A DNA stretch of 64,000 nt from Chlorophyllum brunneum (Eukaryota > Basidiomycota > Agaricomycetes > Agaricales > Agaricaceae), in the NCBI GenBank assembly GCA_963576785.1, contig OY756140.1, forward strand, positions 3,162,001 through 3,226,000, in the 5' to 3' direction. A program made the translations under genes and the position numbers. Below are positions 9,644 through 19,631 of this stretch, one piece after another (the first letter of the stretch is position 1; each line of letters opens with the position of its first letter). Below the pieces are notes generated by a model that saw only the letters and a list, made by a program, of their open reading frames with translations, ran no database searches and was not told the DNA's origin.

Positions 9644-10187
9644 TTATCCAACTCCCGCATGTGGTATGTTGGACTTAAACACAAATGCTAGGGGGTTGCA
9701 CTTAAGAAAAGCTACCAGCTGGTCAATAGAGACCAGCAGGCCATGATGTCTCTTGTATAAGAGACAAGAGCACAAGATATGAGTGCAAGTCTCCAGAGGA
9801 GCCCCGCACTCGCAGCCAATAGGCTCTAGAGGATGGAACTGGGAGCAGTACTCGCTGGTTGGTGCATGCCTGAGAATGGCACAATTCGCCCTCGTCGCAA
9901 TGGACTGAGAGGGAAAGGAAGAAAGCCAAGAACCTCTATGGAGGTACATTGGCTGTAGAACTTTGTTCTTACTATCCTTGAGAACAAGGAAGTTCGAACT
10001 GTGATAGGAGGAGTCTTGGAAGGTCTGTAACCTTGCCAGCTGGGTGACATGTTGCACAAAGCAGCCATGTCCCCCTATAAATGTGGGCAGCCAAAACTGC
10101 CTGGTAGTCTCCAAACAGTGGCAGACTTGCGTCTGTTGCTGCGTAGACAATCTGTCTATCCTCACAATACCCACAGAGGGTATCATT
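9644..10187 (-). pseudogene. LINE-A ORF2 C-terminus (copy A4)
   Basis: Minus-strand reading gives the RNase H start region (YAATDASL counterpart, here in a shifted frame), then a deletion to FQDSSYHSSNFLVLKDSKNK and the C-terminal motif CECGAPLETCTHILCSC, ending GVG plus stop near 9644. The SINE-2 target duplication (10172-10187) interrupts it upstream. Confidence 0.8.
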
Positions 10188-11545
10188 TTTTATTTATTTA
10201 TTTATTTATCATGGCTTAAGGCCGATTTATTACGCGGCGCTCGAACACAGCCCACGGCCGGAATACAAATGAGTACTCTAGCAGGTATCTACGGAGAAGT
10301 GGTAACTATGCCCTACCAAGCAAAAGTACTGTTGCCCAAAACCAATGGTAGGAGGAATTGCATCCTACTCCCAAGCCCGGAGGGCGAGGGGAGTGGACGC
10401 CAGAGGAGGTGAGTGGGCAGGGAGGTCCCCCAACCAGCAACCCAGTCCAAAGACCAGGCCCAGTCAGTAGGTGTTAATTCACTGTAAATGCCCGGCGGTA
10501 GAGACGTACCCAGTTACTAGCCCAGCTAGGCCCCAACTTCCCCTTACTAAGACCCAGTCCCCCAGCCATGGTCACTCTTGCCAGAGTAATTGACTGCACC
10601 ATTTGTGTGGCTATCGGCATCTTCACCACACCTAGTCGCCGTAGGGTCCAGGCCTGTTCATTGGTCACCTGTCTACGGAGCCCCTTGAGGGGTCTCTTAC
10701 CACCAGCCTTAGCCAATGGCGATGTGGAATCAACTTGAGCTGGAACCTGGCTATTTTTCCTGTACCAGGCCAACTAATGTAGGATTTAGTCCTCTCGAGC
10801 CAGGTGAGCATTCTCTGATAACCAGCGGCTTTTTTCAGCACACCCCGGTACATCACCTGCTATGGCCCACAACTTTACCCAGGTGTTACCCCAGAGTTGC
10901 TTCCCATTCCTCAGCAGCCAGTTTGGTATGCCTTACAGCCCGGATCCCCATGCTTAACTGTCTAAGATCTACACCTTGCAGACACTGCTACCAGATTGGT
11001 CCTGAGGTTATTTTAAGCCAACTTAGTCAGCATCCTCAATCTGGAGATTGGGTTATGTCTACTAACTACCGGAACTATGCCGAAGCAGACCGGGAGGGGT
11101 ATCCTATCTCGGTGGCTTTTTTCAGCATGCCCCAAGTCGGACTGTTATCACAACATTCCCCTTCTTATAATGCCCTATCTCCAGCAGTGGCTTAGGTAAT
11201 CCTCCCAAGTTAGGCCCCGGCATTAGAGCACCACCACCTTTGGACTTGGGTAATGCACATAGCTGGGTCACACTATGACAGTGTGACATCACTATGTGAC
11301 TTGCTATGTGGCTGGGTGTGACAACTCCCATGCTAGCCTGTGACAGCACCAAACAATGCCAAACAGGACCACATAACCTAATCCGATGTCACCTGGGAAT
11401 ATTGCTAAGCAACCACACCTTGCGCACTGGTACTTCCCACGGTTGAGAATAAATCCCCCCCATAGGTTTCGAACCCAGGACCTTCTAGCCAAGCAGCCTG
11501 GTAGGAATTAAGCCTACACCCAAACCACTCGACCATTAGGCCGAC
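10188..11545 (-). mobile_element. SINE-2: longest tRNA-Leu SINE copy with LINE-B tail
   Basis: A 1,358-bp insertion in A4, minus strand. The head at 11545-11460 is tRNA-Leu(UAA)-like, followed by the shared body (about 11460-10665). A tail of about 430 bp (10640-10210) matches LINE-B 3' UTR positions 32701-33134 almost end to end. It closes with a (TAAA)n tract (10188-10209 on the plus strand as TTTTTATTTATT). The 16-bp duplication CACRGAGGGTATCATT flanks it at 10172-10187 and 11546-11561. It is the best reference copy of this SINE: it retains CpG sites and a canonical B box. Confidence 0.93.
11465..11535 (-). promoter_or_regulatory. Internal pol III promoter of SINE-2
   Basis: On the minus strand the A box TGGTCGAGTGG lies at 11535-11525 and the B box GGTTCGAAACC at 11475-11465. 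The B box keeps the canonical TTCGA. Spacing matches SINE-1 and SINE-3. Confidence 0.78.
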
Positions 11546-11633
11546 CACGGAGGGTATCATTGAGCAAATCTACCTGACAACCCACAGGGTTTCCACTGAG
11601 CGAGGCATCATATGTCTTGTAAGTCACCTGGGC

Positions 11634-11833
11634 NNNNNNNNNNNNNNNNNNNNNNNNNNNNNNNNNNNNNNNNNNNNNNNNNNNNNNNNNNNNNNNNNNN
11701 NNNNNNNNNNNNNNNNNNNNNNNNNNNNNNNNNNNNNNNNNNNNNNNNNNNNNNNNNNNNNNNNNNNNNNNNNNNNNNNNNNNNNNNNNNNNNNNNNNNN
11801 NNNNNNNNNNNNNNNNNNNNNNNNNNNNNNNNN
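11634..11833. other. Assembly gap (200 N)
   Basis: Exactly 200 undetermined bases inside the RNase H-proximal part of A4. Flanking LINE-A sequence is colinear, so the true missing sequence may be very short or absent. 200 looks like a placeholder length. Confidence 0.95.
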
Positions 11834-12409
11834 CCACATAGCAGTCCAGAAGATGAGAACCTGGAGATGCTTCGAGTGCAAATGGCTCGAATGTCTCTGT
11901 TAAGTCTGGCAAACGAGAGTTTGCCTCCATGACCAGCCTCTTGACCTTGACTGCCTGAGCGGAGGTCATGAGAGCGATTGATCTGGGGTGTGGAATACAT
12001 CCCCCTATATACTGATGTCCCATAACGGAGGATGGTTCTCAGAAAGGGTGGCAACCCTGTGGATGGCACGGGTAGCCAGTTTCTTGAGATGAAGATGGAT
12101 GGGGATAAGGCCAGCCAAGGCCTCAGCTCCTCCGGTAGGGCTGGTGCAGAATGCACCAGTGATCCACAACACAGCTTTACACTGCATAGTATTAAGTTGT
12201 TTCAGAAGGGCCTTGTTACAGGCACTTTCATAAAACCACAAACGAAACCCATACGTAGCAATAGGCACTACACATGAGTGATACAGAGTCCTCTTCTGAA
12301 CAGGAAGAAGGCCTCACGATGAGTTACCAAGCATGCCCATGGCCTTGACCATGGACAGAGACTTAGTAGCATAATGACAAACATGCTCTTTGAAGGTAAG
12401 AGCCCAGTC
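11834..12409 (-). pseudogene. LINE-A ORF2 RT C-terminus (copy A4)
   Basis: On the minus strand: LFWFYESACNKALLKQLN, LWITGAFCTSPTGGAEALAGLIPIHLHLKKLATRA, then SIALMTSAQAVKVK and PDLTETFEPFALEASPGSHLLD. It matches A2 residues around 310-450. It is broken by a frameshift near 12025 and by the SINE-3 insertion at 12409. The continuation is 19951-20009. Confidence 0.83.
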
Positions 12410-13557
12410 GGTCGGCCTAATGGTCAAGTGGTTTGGGTGTAGGCTTAATTCCTACCAGGCTACTTGGCTAGAAGGTCCTGGGTTTGAAACCTGTGGGGGG
12501 GGATTTATTCTCAACCATGGGAAGTACCAGTGCGCAAGGTGTGGTTGCTTAGCAATATTCCCAGGTGACATCGGATTAGGTTATGTGGTCCTGTTTGGCA
12601 TTGTTTGGTGCTGTCACAGGCTAGCATGGGAGTTGTCACACCCAGCCACATAGCAAGTCACATAGTGATGTCACACTGTCATAGTGTGACCCAGCTATGT
12701 GCATTACCCAAGTCCAAAGGTGGTGGTGCTCTAATGCTGGGGCCTAACTTGGGAGGATTACCTAAGCCACTGCTGGAGATAGGGCATTATAAGAAGGGGA
12801 ATGTTGTGATAACAGTCCGACTTGGGGCATGCTGAAAAAAGCCACCGAGATAGGATACCCCTCCCGGTCTGCTTCGGCATAGTTCCGGTAGTTAGTAGAC
12901 ATAACCCAATCTCCAGATTGAGGATGCTGACTAAGTTGGCTTAAAATAACCTCAGGACCAATCTGGTAGCAGTGTCTGCAAGGTGTAGATCTTAGACAGT
13001 TAAGCATGGGGATCCGGGCTGTAAGGCATACCAAACTGGCTGCTGAGGAATGGGAAGCAACTCTGGGGTAACACCTGGGTAAAGTTGTGGGCCATAGCAG
13101 GTGATGTACCGGGGTGTGCTGAAAAAAGCCGCTGGTTATCAGAGAATGCTCACCTGGCTTGAGAGGACTAAATCCTACATTGGTTGGCCTGGTACAGGAA
13201 AAATAGCCAGGTTCTAGCTCAAGTTGATTCCACATCACCATTGGCTAAGGCTGGTGGTAAGAGACCCCTCAAGGGGCTCTGTAGACGGGCGTGGCCCCTG
13301 CTAGCTCCCCATGTCTCTGGCATGTGTAGGAGTTAATTGCAAATTGACGCATACTCTCCTTAGGGAGGAGAGGCTAGGGGTCACTCATCATTCTGGTCTA
13401 GAATTCATGTATCCATGCACATTTCCATGACCGTTTACCCAGACCACCTGTTGGCAGTCTAGCTTGGCCAGAGGAGAGCCCATCTTTGAGTACCCTATAT
13501 CGTATGTACATGTCATAGTAGATACAGGTGGACTGCAATTGCACACTACCTTAAACA
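12410..13557 (+). mobile_element. SINE-3: tRNA-Leu SINE with LINE-A tail
   Basis: The head (12410-12495) and body (to about 13288) match SINE-1 and SINE-2. At about 13290 the sequence switches to the LINE-A 3' UTR (GTGGCCCCTGCTAGC onward). That tail is cut at 13557 by Gypsy-1 and completed at 19924-19950 with the LINE-A end and poly(A). The 15-bp duplication GGTAAGAGCCCAGTC flanks the whole unit at 12395-12409 and 19951-19965. The chimera therefore inserted as one molecule. Its pre-Gypsy length is about 1.17 kb. Confidence 0.93.
12421..12491 (+). promoter_or_regulatory. Internal pol III promoter of SINE-3
   Basis: A box TGGTCAAGTGG at 12421-12431 and B box GGTTTGAAACC at 12481-12491, in the tRNA-Leu-like head. 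Confidence 0.75.
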
Positions 13558-13849
13558 TGTTACGACCTTAGTCTGAGACTCAGGTTGCAAGTCTTTGGAT
13601 AAAGACAAGGAAATAGAGAGAAGAGTAAGGGATGATACGATTGGTAAAGTGTAAGGAATACATCAAGTATGACTATACTTTATATACTAGTGGTATGGGC
13701 TAAGAATAAAGGAACAGAGTAAAGGAGTCATAGGGGATGAGTAGAATGAGTCAATGAGAGTACAGCCATAAGGGATGAAACAAATACATAGAAATGATAA
13801 ATGTGCGGGCACATGATAAGAATGTACTGTCTATCTATAGTTCATAACA
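13558..13849 (-). repeat. 3' LTR of Gypsy-1
   Basis: 292 bp, starting TGTTACGACC and ending TTCATAACA on the plus strand. It matches the LTR at 19632-19923 at about 96 percent by eye. The element's polypurine tract adjoins it at 13850. Confidence 0.95.
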
Positions 13850-13863
13850 ATACCTCCCTTTTT
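13850..13863 (-). other. Polypurine tract of Gypsy-1
   Basis: On the minus strand AAAAAGGGAGGTAT ends directly at the 3' LTR. This is the expected primer for plus-strand DNA synthesis in an LTR element. Confidence 0.75.
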
Positions 13864-13892
13864 ACTTTCATGACCCCATGAAATACTGTAGT

Positions 13893-14834
13893 CTACTTGT
13901 CATCTTGTTCTTTGTATAAGGTGTTGACAAGTTGTCGTTTGGTGGGACCAATCATTGGAGTTCCTGATTTGCGTCGACATCCAATCCAAAAGGGGGCGTG
14001 GTCTTGGCCTCCTCTAAAGAGGGCTATGGTGCATCCTTTGAATGTAGCGGTATCGTTTGTTTTGGCTGCAACGAGGTTGTGTATTATCTCCTCCCAGTAG
14101 TTTTCTTCAAACTGTCCTCTGTCTTTGAGTGTAAGATAGGATGGGGGTGGATTGAATACTGTTGGTTTGGGTGGCGGATCCATATCAGGCAGTTGTATAA
14201 GGAGGTGGTCTACTTCATCTCGCATGTCTGGTTCCATTAGATGGTCTGGGACAGATTTGTCGATTCCCTCCATCCCTTCGTCTAACCAGTCCTATTCATC
14301 GTCTTTGTGGTAGGGCAGTTTGTCGGGTAAGGTAGTGGGGATGTAAGAGTCAAGATCCATTAGTCTCCATGCAAGTCTGTAGGTGGGATTGTTGCTCAAG
14401 TCGGTGAGGTGATTGAGTCTTTCACCTGTTATGATTAAGGCACTTTGGATGCATTTCTTTGCATCAGAGTGCACTAGTACATTGAGATCAGCGGCGGCTT
14501 TGTCTAATAACTCCTTTATGAGTTCATGTTTCCCAGTTGACATGGCAGCAGGAAGGGCTCTGGTAGTGGTGACAAGTAGAATACGGCTCAGTGCTTTGGC
14601 TTGGATTTGGAGGTTGTTGATGGTATGTGCGATGTATGTGAGTCCTTTGGTTGTGGCAGTATAGTGCTCGATTTGATCTCCGGTGGGCTGAGCATCAAGG
14701 AGGTTGTTAAGTTCTTGTTCGAACTCTGCGTCATTGGCAGGAAAGGGGGTAGGCTTGCGTTCGGTGTGCATGGTGTGTTGTGAAGGTAATTGGTGAAGTT
14801 TATGGTGCAATGGATACAGCGAGAGGTGCGTCAA
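13893..14834 (-). pseudogene. Extra 3' ORF of Gypsy-1, unknown function
   Basis: A reading frame of about 313 codons between the chromodomain and the 3' LTR, same strand as gag-pol, split by one TAG at about 14290 (the related copy has CAA there, so CAG or CAA to TAG). It starts near MTHLSLYPLHHKL or at the later MHTERKPTPFP. It contains a helical acidic stretch (FEQELNNLLDAQPTGDQIEHY), IAHTINNLQIQAKALSRILLVTT, and a C-terminal part with PPPSYLTLKDRGQFEENYW and HAPFWIGCRRKSGTPMIG. I see no signal peptide, membrane segment or catalytic motif. The position is that of env, but the protein looks soluble and intracellular. The counterpart at 53535-54443 keeps the protein pattern despite strong base divergence. 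Function unknown. Confidence 0.7.
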
Positions 14835-14879
14835 GTGTAGTGATCTCTTGTAACATGGGGTTTGTTGTTCATAATTGTC

Positions 14880-17800
14880 ACCTTTTACCCCCCCTTTTTA
14901 TAGGTTTTGTCCTCGAAATCTTGTCTAAAAATTCTTGAACTGCCTCCTTAGCATTTCCTAACTCTGACTCATTCTCCCATGTGTCTTCTTCGGAGGTATA
15001 CCCTTTCCAGTGTACTAGGAATTGATTTTGTCGTCCTCTTTTGCGATGTCCTCAGATTTTGTCTACTTCATATTGTTCTTCATCGTTGATAATCTCAGGT
15101 ATCGGTGGTAGTGGGATGCACTGGCTGTCAAACTTGGGTTTTCAATAGGGGGAGAGGAGTCTGCTGTTAAATATATCATATATCGCCCATGTTTCAGGCA
15201 ATTCCAATTGGTAGCTTGTTTTGCCTATTTTTGCTTTTATCCTGAATGGTCCATATTGTTTGTGATCCAGCTTTTTGGTTGGTCTTGTTGTCCTAATATT
15301 ACTTGCTTAGAGCCAAACTTGTTCTCCTAGAATGTACTCGTGTTCCGGTTTAATGTTGTTGCATTTCTCCATTTGTTCCTGACTGTGTTGTAACATCTTT
15401 GTCGCTTCTCATCGCATGTTTTGTAACTCCTGTATTCATTCCGTGATTGCAGGTGCTTTGGTAATACTTGTTATGTCTCCTTTCCAAGGGTGTCATCCAT
15501 AAACTATTTCAAATGGTGAATATCCGGTGGCTGTGTGGGTTTTGTTGTTGTATTGGAATTCTGCTGTCACTAGCCATTTCTTCCAATTGTCTTGCGCATG
15601 GTTTATTACATTTCTGAGGTATGTTTCAACCTCCTGGTTGATGCGCTCCATTTGACCATCGGTTTGTGGGTGGTATGCCGTGGATAAGTTTCACTGGGTT
15701 CCTGTTGCTCAGCATAGTTCTGCCATGAATTTGGATGCGAATTGTGGGCCTCTGTCACTAATAATTCTTCAGGGTATTCCATGTGTTCTCCATATGTCAT
15801 CTCGATAGATATCTCCTAGCTCCTCGGATGTTAAGATGGTGTTGACTGCACGTAATCTGATCATTTTGCTGAAACGATCGACTATGACAAGTATTGTGTC
15901 ATATCCTTCTGACTCTGGTAATGGTCCTATCATGTTGATTGATATCTCTTCCCAAGGTTCCGCTGGTGTCGGTAATGGATGGAGATGTGTTGTCGGTCTT
16001 GTTTGGAGTATTTTATTTCATTGGCATACTTCACATCCTTGGATGTATCATTTGACGTCGCTGCGCATCTGGGGCCACCAATAACTCCGTTTAAGGAGTT
16101 CGATCATTCGATATTGTCCCAGGTGTCCTACATCTGTTTCGTCGTGGTGTTGTCATAGTATTTCTTGTCATATTTGGTTGTTGGGTGGAACATATATCCT
16201 TCCTTCAAACATTGGTACCCCATCTGTTTCCCATATCTCCTTTGGTCACTTCTCTTTTTCTTTTAGCCATTGTGTTTCTCTTCTTGTCTCCTTTCGTATT
16301 TGGTGTTTCAGATCTTCTTCCCCTGAGATTTCCCAAATTTGTCGGATTGTGGTGATCATGCTATCGTCGAATAAGTGGTCGGGTAGTAGGGTGATATCAG
16401 TGTTGTCTCGAGTAGTGTCCGTTTTTGTTAGTCTTGACAAGACGTCGGCTTTTGTGTTGGTTTTTCCGGGGATATGTTTCAGCATGTAATGGTATTCTTG
16501 TAGCTCTATTTGCCACCTCGCTTGTTGTCCTGTGAGTTGTTGTGGTTTTTGGAAATATTCCAGGTTTTTGTGATCGGTCCATATTTCGAATGGTTCGTCT
16601 GTGTTGAGTAGATATTGTCTCCAGGTCTTGATTGCTTCTCGAATGGCGAGTAATTCTTTATCATAGATCTGATAGTTTTGTTCTGCAGGTGTCATTGTTC
16701 TTGAGTGGAATGTGATTGGGTACCAATGTTCTTCTTGTTTTTGCAATAATACCACTCCTACTCCATATCCTGATGCGTCCACTTCTACCCTGTATTGACC
16801 CTTGTCCTGTGGCATTGCTAATACCGCTTCACTTGTGATCTTTTCCTTGATACCTTTGAAGGCTTGTTGTTGTTGTTCCTTCTATGCCCATTGTGTGTCT
16901 TTTTTCTTCAACTTGTGTAGTGGGGCTGCTATGTTGCTGAAGTTGTGAATGAATCGTCAGTAGAAGTTTGCGAATCCTAGGAATTTTTCGACATCTTTTA
17001 GGGATTTGGGTGTTGGCCATTCTTTCACCGCTTTCACTTTCTCCTCCTCCATTTTAACACTACCTTGTCCAACCACAAATCCTAGTATAGGTATTTCTTT
17101 TGCATCAAATACGCATTTCGATCTTTTGAAATATAGTTGGTGCTTCACCGCAATGTCGAGAAATCATTTTGTTCTGTCTTTAAGTTCCTGTTGTGTGGTT
17201 CCCGGTATGATGAAATCATCCATGTAGTTGACAACTGCTCCTTCATGTAGCATTTCCCGAAAGACAGTGTTCATCATCCTTTGGAACATTGCTGGTGAGT
17301 TACTCATTCCAAAAAACATGACCGTTGGTTCGAACAGTCTGTTGTTCATTACAAATGCTGCTTTCCATTCATCACCTTCTCTTATCCTGACGTTATTGTA
17401 TCCCCAGATGATGTCGAGTTTGTTAAAGACTTTTGTGTTCTTGAGCTTATCGATAACTTTGCTTATGAGCAGAAGTGGCATTTTGTCTTTGATCATGTGT
17501 TCATTTAGCTTCTTGTAGTCTTGTACCAGTCGTTTGGTTCCATCTTTCTTGGGTATAAAGAAGCATGGTGTAGCGTAGGGGGATTGTGATGGTCGAATTT
17601 GTCCTGAGGCAATATTTTCATCGAGGAATATTTGCAGTTCTTATTTCTCCATTAGTGTCATTAGGTAGACCTTGGACTGTAATACCGGTGGTGCGTCTTC
17701 TGTCAAGTTTATTTTGTGGTCCCATATTGTATGTTCCGGTAGTTTTTCAAAGTTCTTCTTGTTGAACAGGTGCATATATGGCTGCAGGTATGTCAGTAGG

Positions 17801-18294
17801 TCCTCTGGGTTTGTTTGGTCAGTTTTCTTTTCCTTTATATGTTCTTTTACCGTGCGTATTCTTTCATTGAACCATATATCGTTGTGGTGGGTGGTGCAAT
17901 CCTTTGGACATCTATTGAGGCATATTATGTTGTTTGTCCAATCAATTTCTGGGTTGTGCTTGACTAGCCAATCGTGTCCGAGATATAGGTCCATGCTCTC
18001 TAGTTGTGTTACCATTACTTCGATTTCTTCCGTGTGTTTGCCATTACTTAATACCAGTTGTGCCATATCTGTTATTTCCCCCTTCTTGTTTTCGGTTCCG
18101 TCGGCATTGATTACTCGTATTGGGGTTTCGAGGGGTTTGGTTGTGATCTGTTCTTCTTCTACTATCCTCTGTGCTATGCACGTGTGTGTACATCCGGAAT
18201 CCACCAGTGTGGTGATTTGCTTGGGTCCTTTCTTTGTTCTGATCATTGAATCGAGGAGAAGTTTGCGCATCGAGTTTTGTTTTTGCGGGATCAC
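14880..18294 (-). pseudogene. Gypsy-1 pol: protease, RT, RNase H, integrase, chromodomain
   Basis: One pol frame on the minus strand with several stops. Protease: LVDSGCTHTCIAQ near 18200. RT: PSQSPYATPCFFIPKKDGT (about 17600), then VNYMDDFIIPG with the catalytic YMDD near 17215. RNase H: VDASGYGVGVVLLQK, YDKELLAI and WTDHKNLEYF at 16790-16550. Integrase lies at about 16245-15200 and is heavily broken. A C-terminal chromodomain at about 15090-14920 (QYEVDKI...FLVHWKGYTSEEDTWE) makes this a chromovirus. Chromodomains of such integrases bind modified histone tails and can direct insertion to heterochromatin. Stops at about 17638 (CAA to TAA), 17160 and 16988 are all explained by transitions. 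No ATG opens pol, so it was probably made as a Gag-Pol fusion. Confidence 0.9.
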
Positions 18295-18353
18295 ATATCG
18301 TCTATTGTGACATAAAACAGAAACTCTAGGTTTATTGGCTTGCAGGTTTGCGC

Positions 18354-19538
18354 CTACTTGGAGCCTTCGACAAAATCCTCTTTTGTCTCTTCTTCTATCT
18401 CCTTGGTAACCTCTCTGATGTGTGCTTTCTTCGGTGCTTTACAGTTCTTCGAGATGTGGCCCTGTTTGCCACAGTTATAGCACATTATTTTGGTGTATGC
18501 TATCTTTGTCTTCTTGCGGCAGTATTTGGCAATATGCCCATAGAGGTTACAGTTAAAATACCTCGGTTTGCCGTTCTGATCAGTGTCTGCCCTCTGTCTA
18601 CCAATTTCCATTGGTTGTCCCCCACCTCCATAGGTGACTCCTGTGCTTGTTCTGACATCTTCTCGTGTGATGTCCGTTGTTTTGTACCCCTGTCCTACTG
18701 CAAGGATGGTGTTTCTCCATTTGCTGTATGTATCTGGGATTGAGGCTGCTGGATAGCCTACAATGGTTTGGATAATGTCTGCTCTGGTATGTCGTTTGAG
18801 AAGGAATATGGCATGCACATCATTGGTTCCTGCTTGGGTTTTCAATGCTTTGAACTCTATTAAGAAGTCCGCAGTGTTCCTCGTTCTCTGTTTGAACAAC
18901 TCAATTTCCCCTTCTGCTATTGCTTTCCTATTCCCCAAGGAGAAGGTAGCTACCATCTTCTTTGCGAAGTCCTCGAATGCCGGTGTTTTCTTATCTTGAA
19001 TCATTTGTAATTTGGCATTGGCATAGGGACCTGCAAGTCCCCCTTTCATTTGAGCTAATATTCTGATTATCTTTTGCTCATTATCATCAATTTTGTTGAA
19101 GAGTGTCCATAAGGACATTGCCCTCCACCAATTGTCAAACTTGGTTCTATCTCCATTGAAATATCCTGGTTCTGGGGCTAGATTCTTTGGGAAGTTGATT
19201 TCATCGGCCATCTCTGATTCTGTTTCTGGTTTGCTGTGTTTGTTTTCATAGGTCTCGGCAACTTCTATGTCGGATGTGGCTTCAGCAATTTCTGTATCAA
19301 ATGGGGTCTTGGCAAATTCTATGTCAAATGTGGTCTCAGCAACTTCTGTGTTGAATAGGATCTCGAAAAGAGCTGTGTCTTCTTCTATACTGTGGTCGGA
19401 TTTCTGCCGTTTAAGGCCTTCAGGGAATTCTGGTTCTGTTTGTCGTTTGGATCCAGTGGTTACTGGTGATCCCTGGATATCTGTTGGTCTTGGAGCTCTT
19501 GGTCTTCTTGGTGTTCTCGATGAGCTACTGCTGCTCAT
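18354..19538 (-). CDS. gag: Gypsy-1 gag: capsid/nucleocapsid protein
   Basis: 394 codons, intact. It begins with a serine- and arginine-rich N-terminus, then an acidic stretch of imperfect repeats (FDTEIAEATSDIEVAET type, residues about 62-95). A retrotransposon capsid-like core follows (FDNWWRAMSLWTLFNKIDD, KKMVATFSLGNRKAIAEGEIELFKQ). The nucleocapsid end has two zinc knuckles: Y327-x2-C330-x4-H335-x4-C340, whose first Cys is replaced by Tyr, and a canonical CYNCGKQGHISKNC at 353-366. Gag would form the particle in which reverse transcription occurs. The ATG lies 94 bp inside the LTR-internal boundary, as expected. pol is in a different frame downstream. Confidence 0.9.
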   Translation of the reverse strand: MSSSSSSRTPRRPRAPRPTDIQGSPVTTGSKRQTEPEFPEGLKRQKSDHSIEEDTALFEILFNTEVAETTFDIEFAKTPFDTEIAEATSDIEVAETYENKHSKPETESEMADEINFPKNLAPEPGYFNGDRTKFDNWWRAMSLWTLFNKIDDNEQKIIRILAQMKGGLAGPYANAKLQMIQDKKTPAFEDFAKKMVATFSLGNRKAIAEGEIELFKQRTRNTADFLIEFKALKTQAGTNDVHAIFLLKRHTRADIIQTIVGYPAASIPDTYSKWRNTILAVGQGYKTTDITREDVRTSTGVTYGGGGQPMEIGRQRADTDQNGKPRYFNCNLYGHIAKYCRKKTKIAYTKIMCYNCGKQGHISKNCKAPKKAHIREVTKEIEEETKEDFVEGSK

Positions 19539-19611
19539 ATACTGTCGTCCTGGTCAGAGGCTATTATTCCAAGCCTAGCTATGAATAGTGGCACCTCTCT
19601 TGCAAGGTGAG

Positions 19612-19629
19612 TCGAATGACACTTTACCA
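19612..19629 (-). other. Primer-binding site candidate of Gypsy-1
   Basis: Two bases after the 5' LTR the minus strand reads TGGTAAAGTGTCATTCGA. It begins TGG, as expected for pairing with a tRNA 3' CCA, and it is conserved with C-to-T changes in the relative at 53-59 kb. The tRNA identity was not determined. Confidence 0.6.
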
Positions 19630-19631
19630 AA

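Noticed and set aside
11514..12023. 169-codon ORF spanning the N gap
   Set aside because: Much of it is undetermined sequence; only the flanking LINE-A frames are supported.
17672..18310. 212-codon plus-strand ORF
   Set aside because: Antisense of the Gypsy-1 protease region; no independent support.
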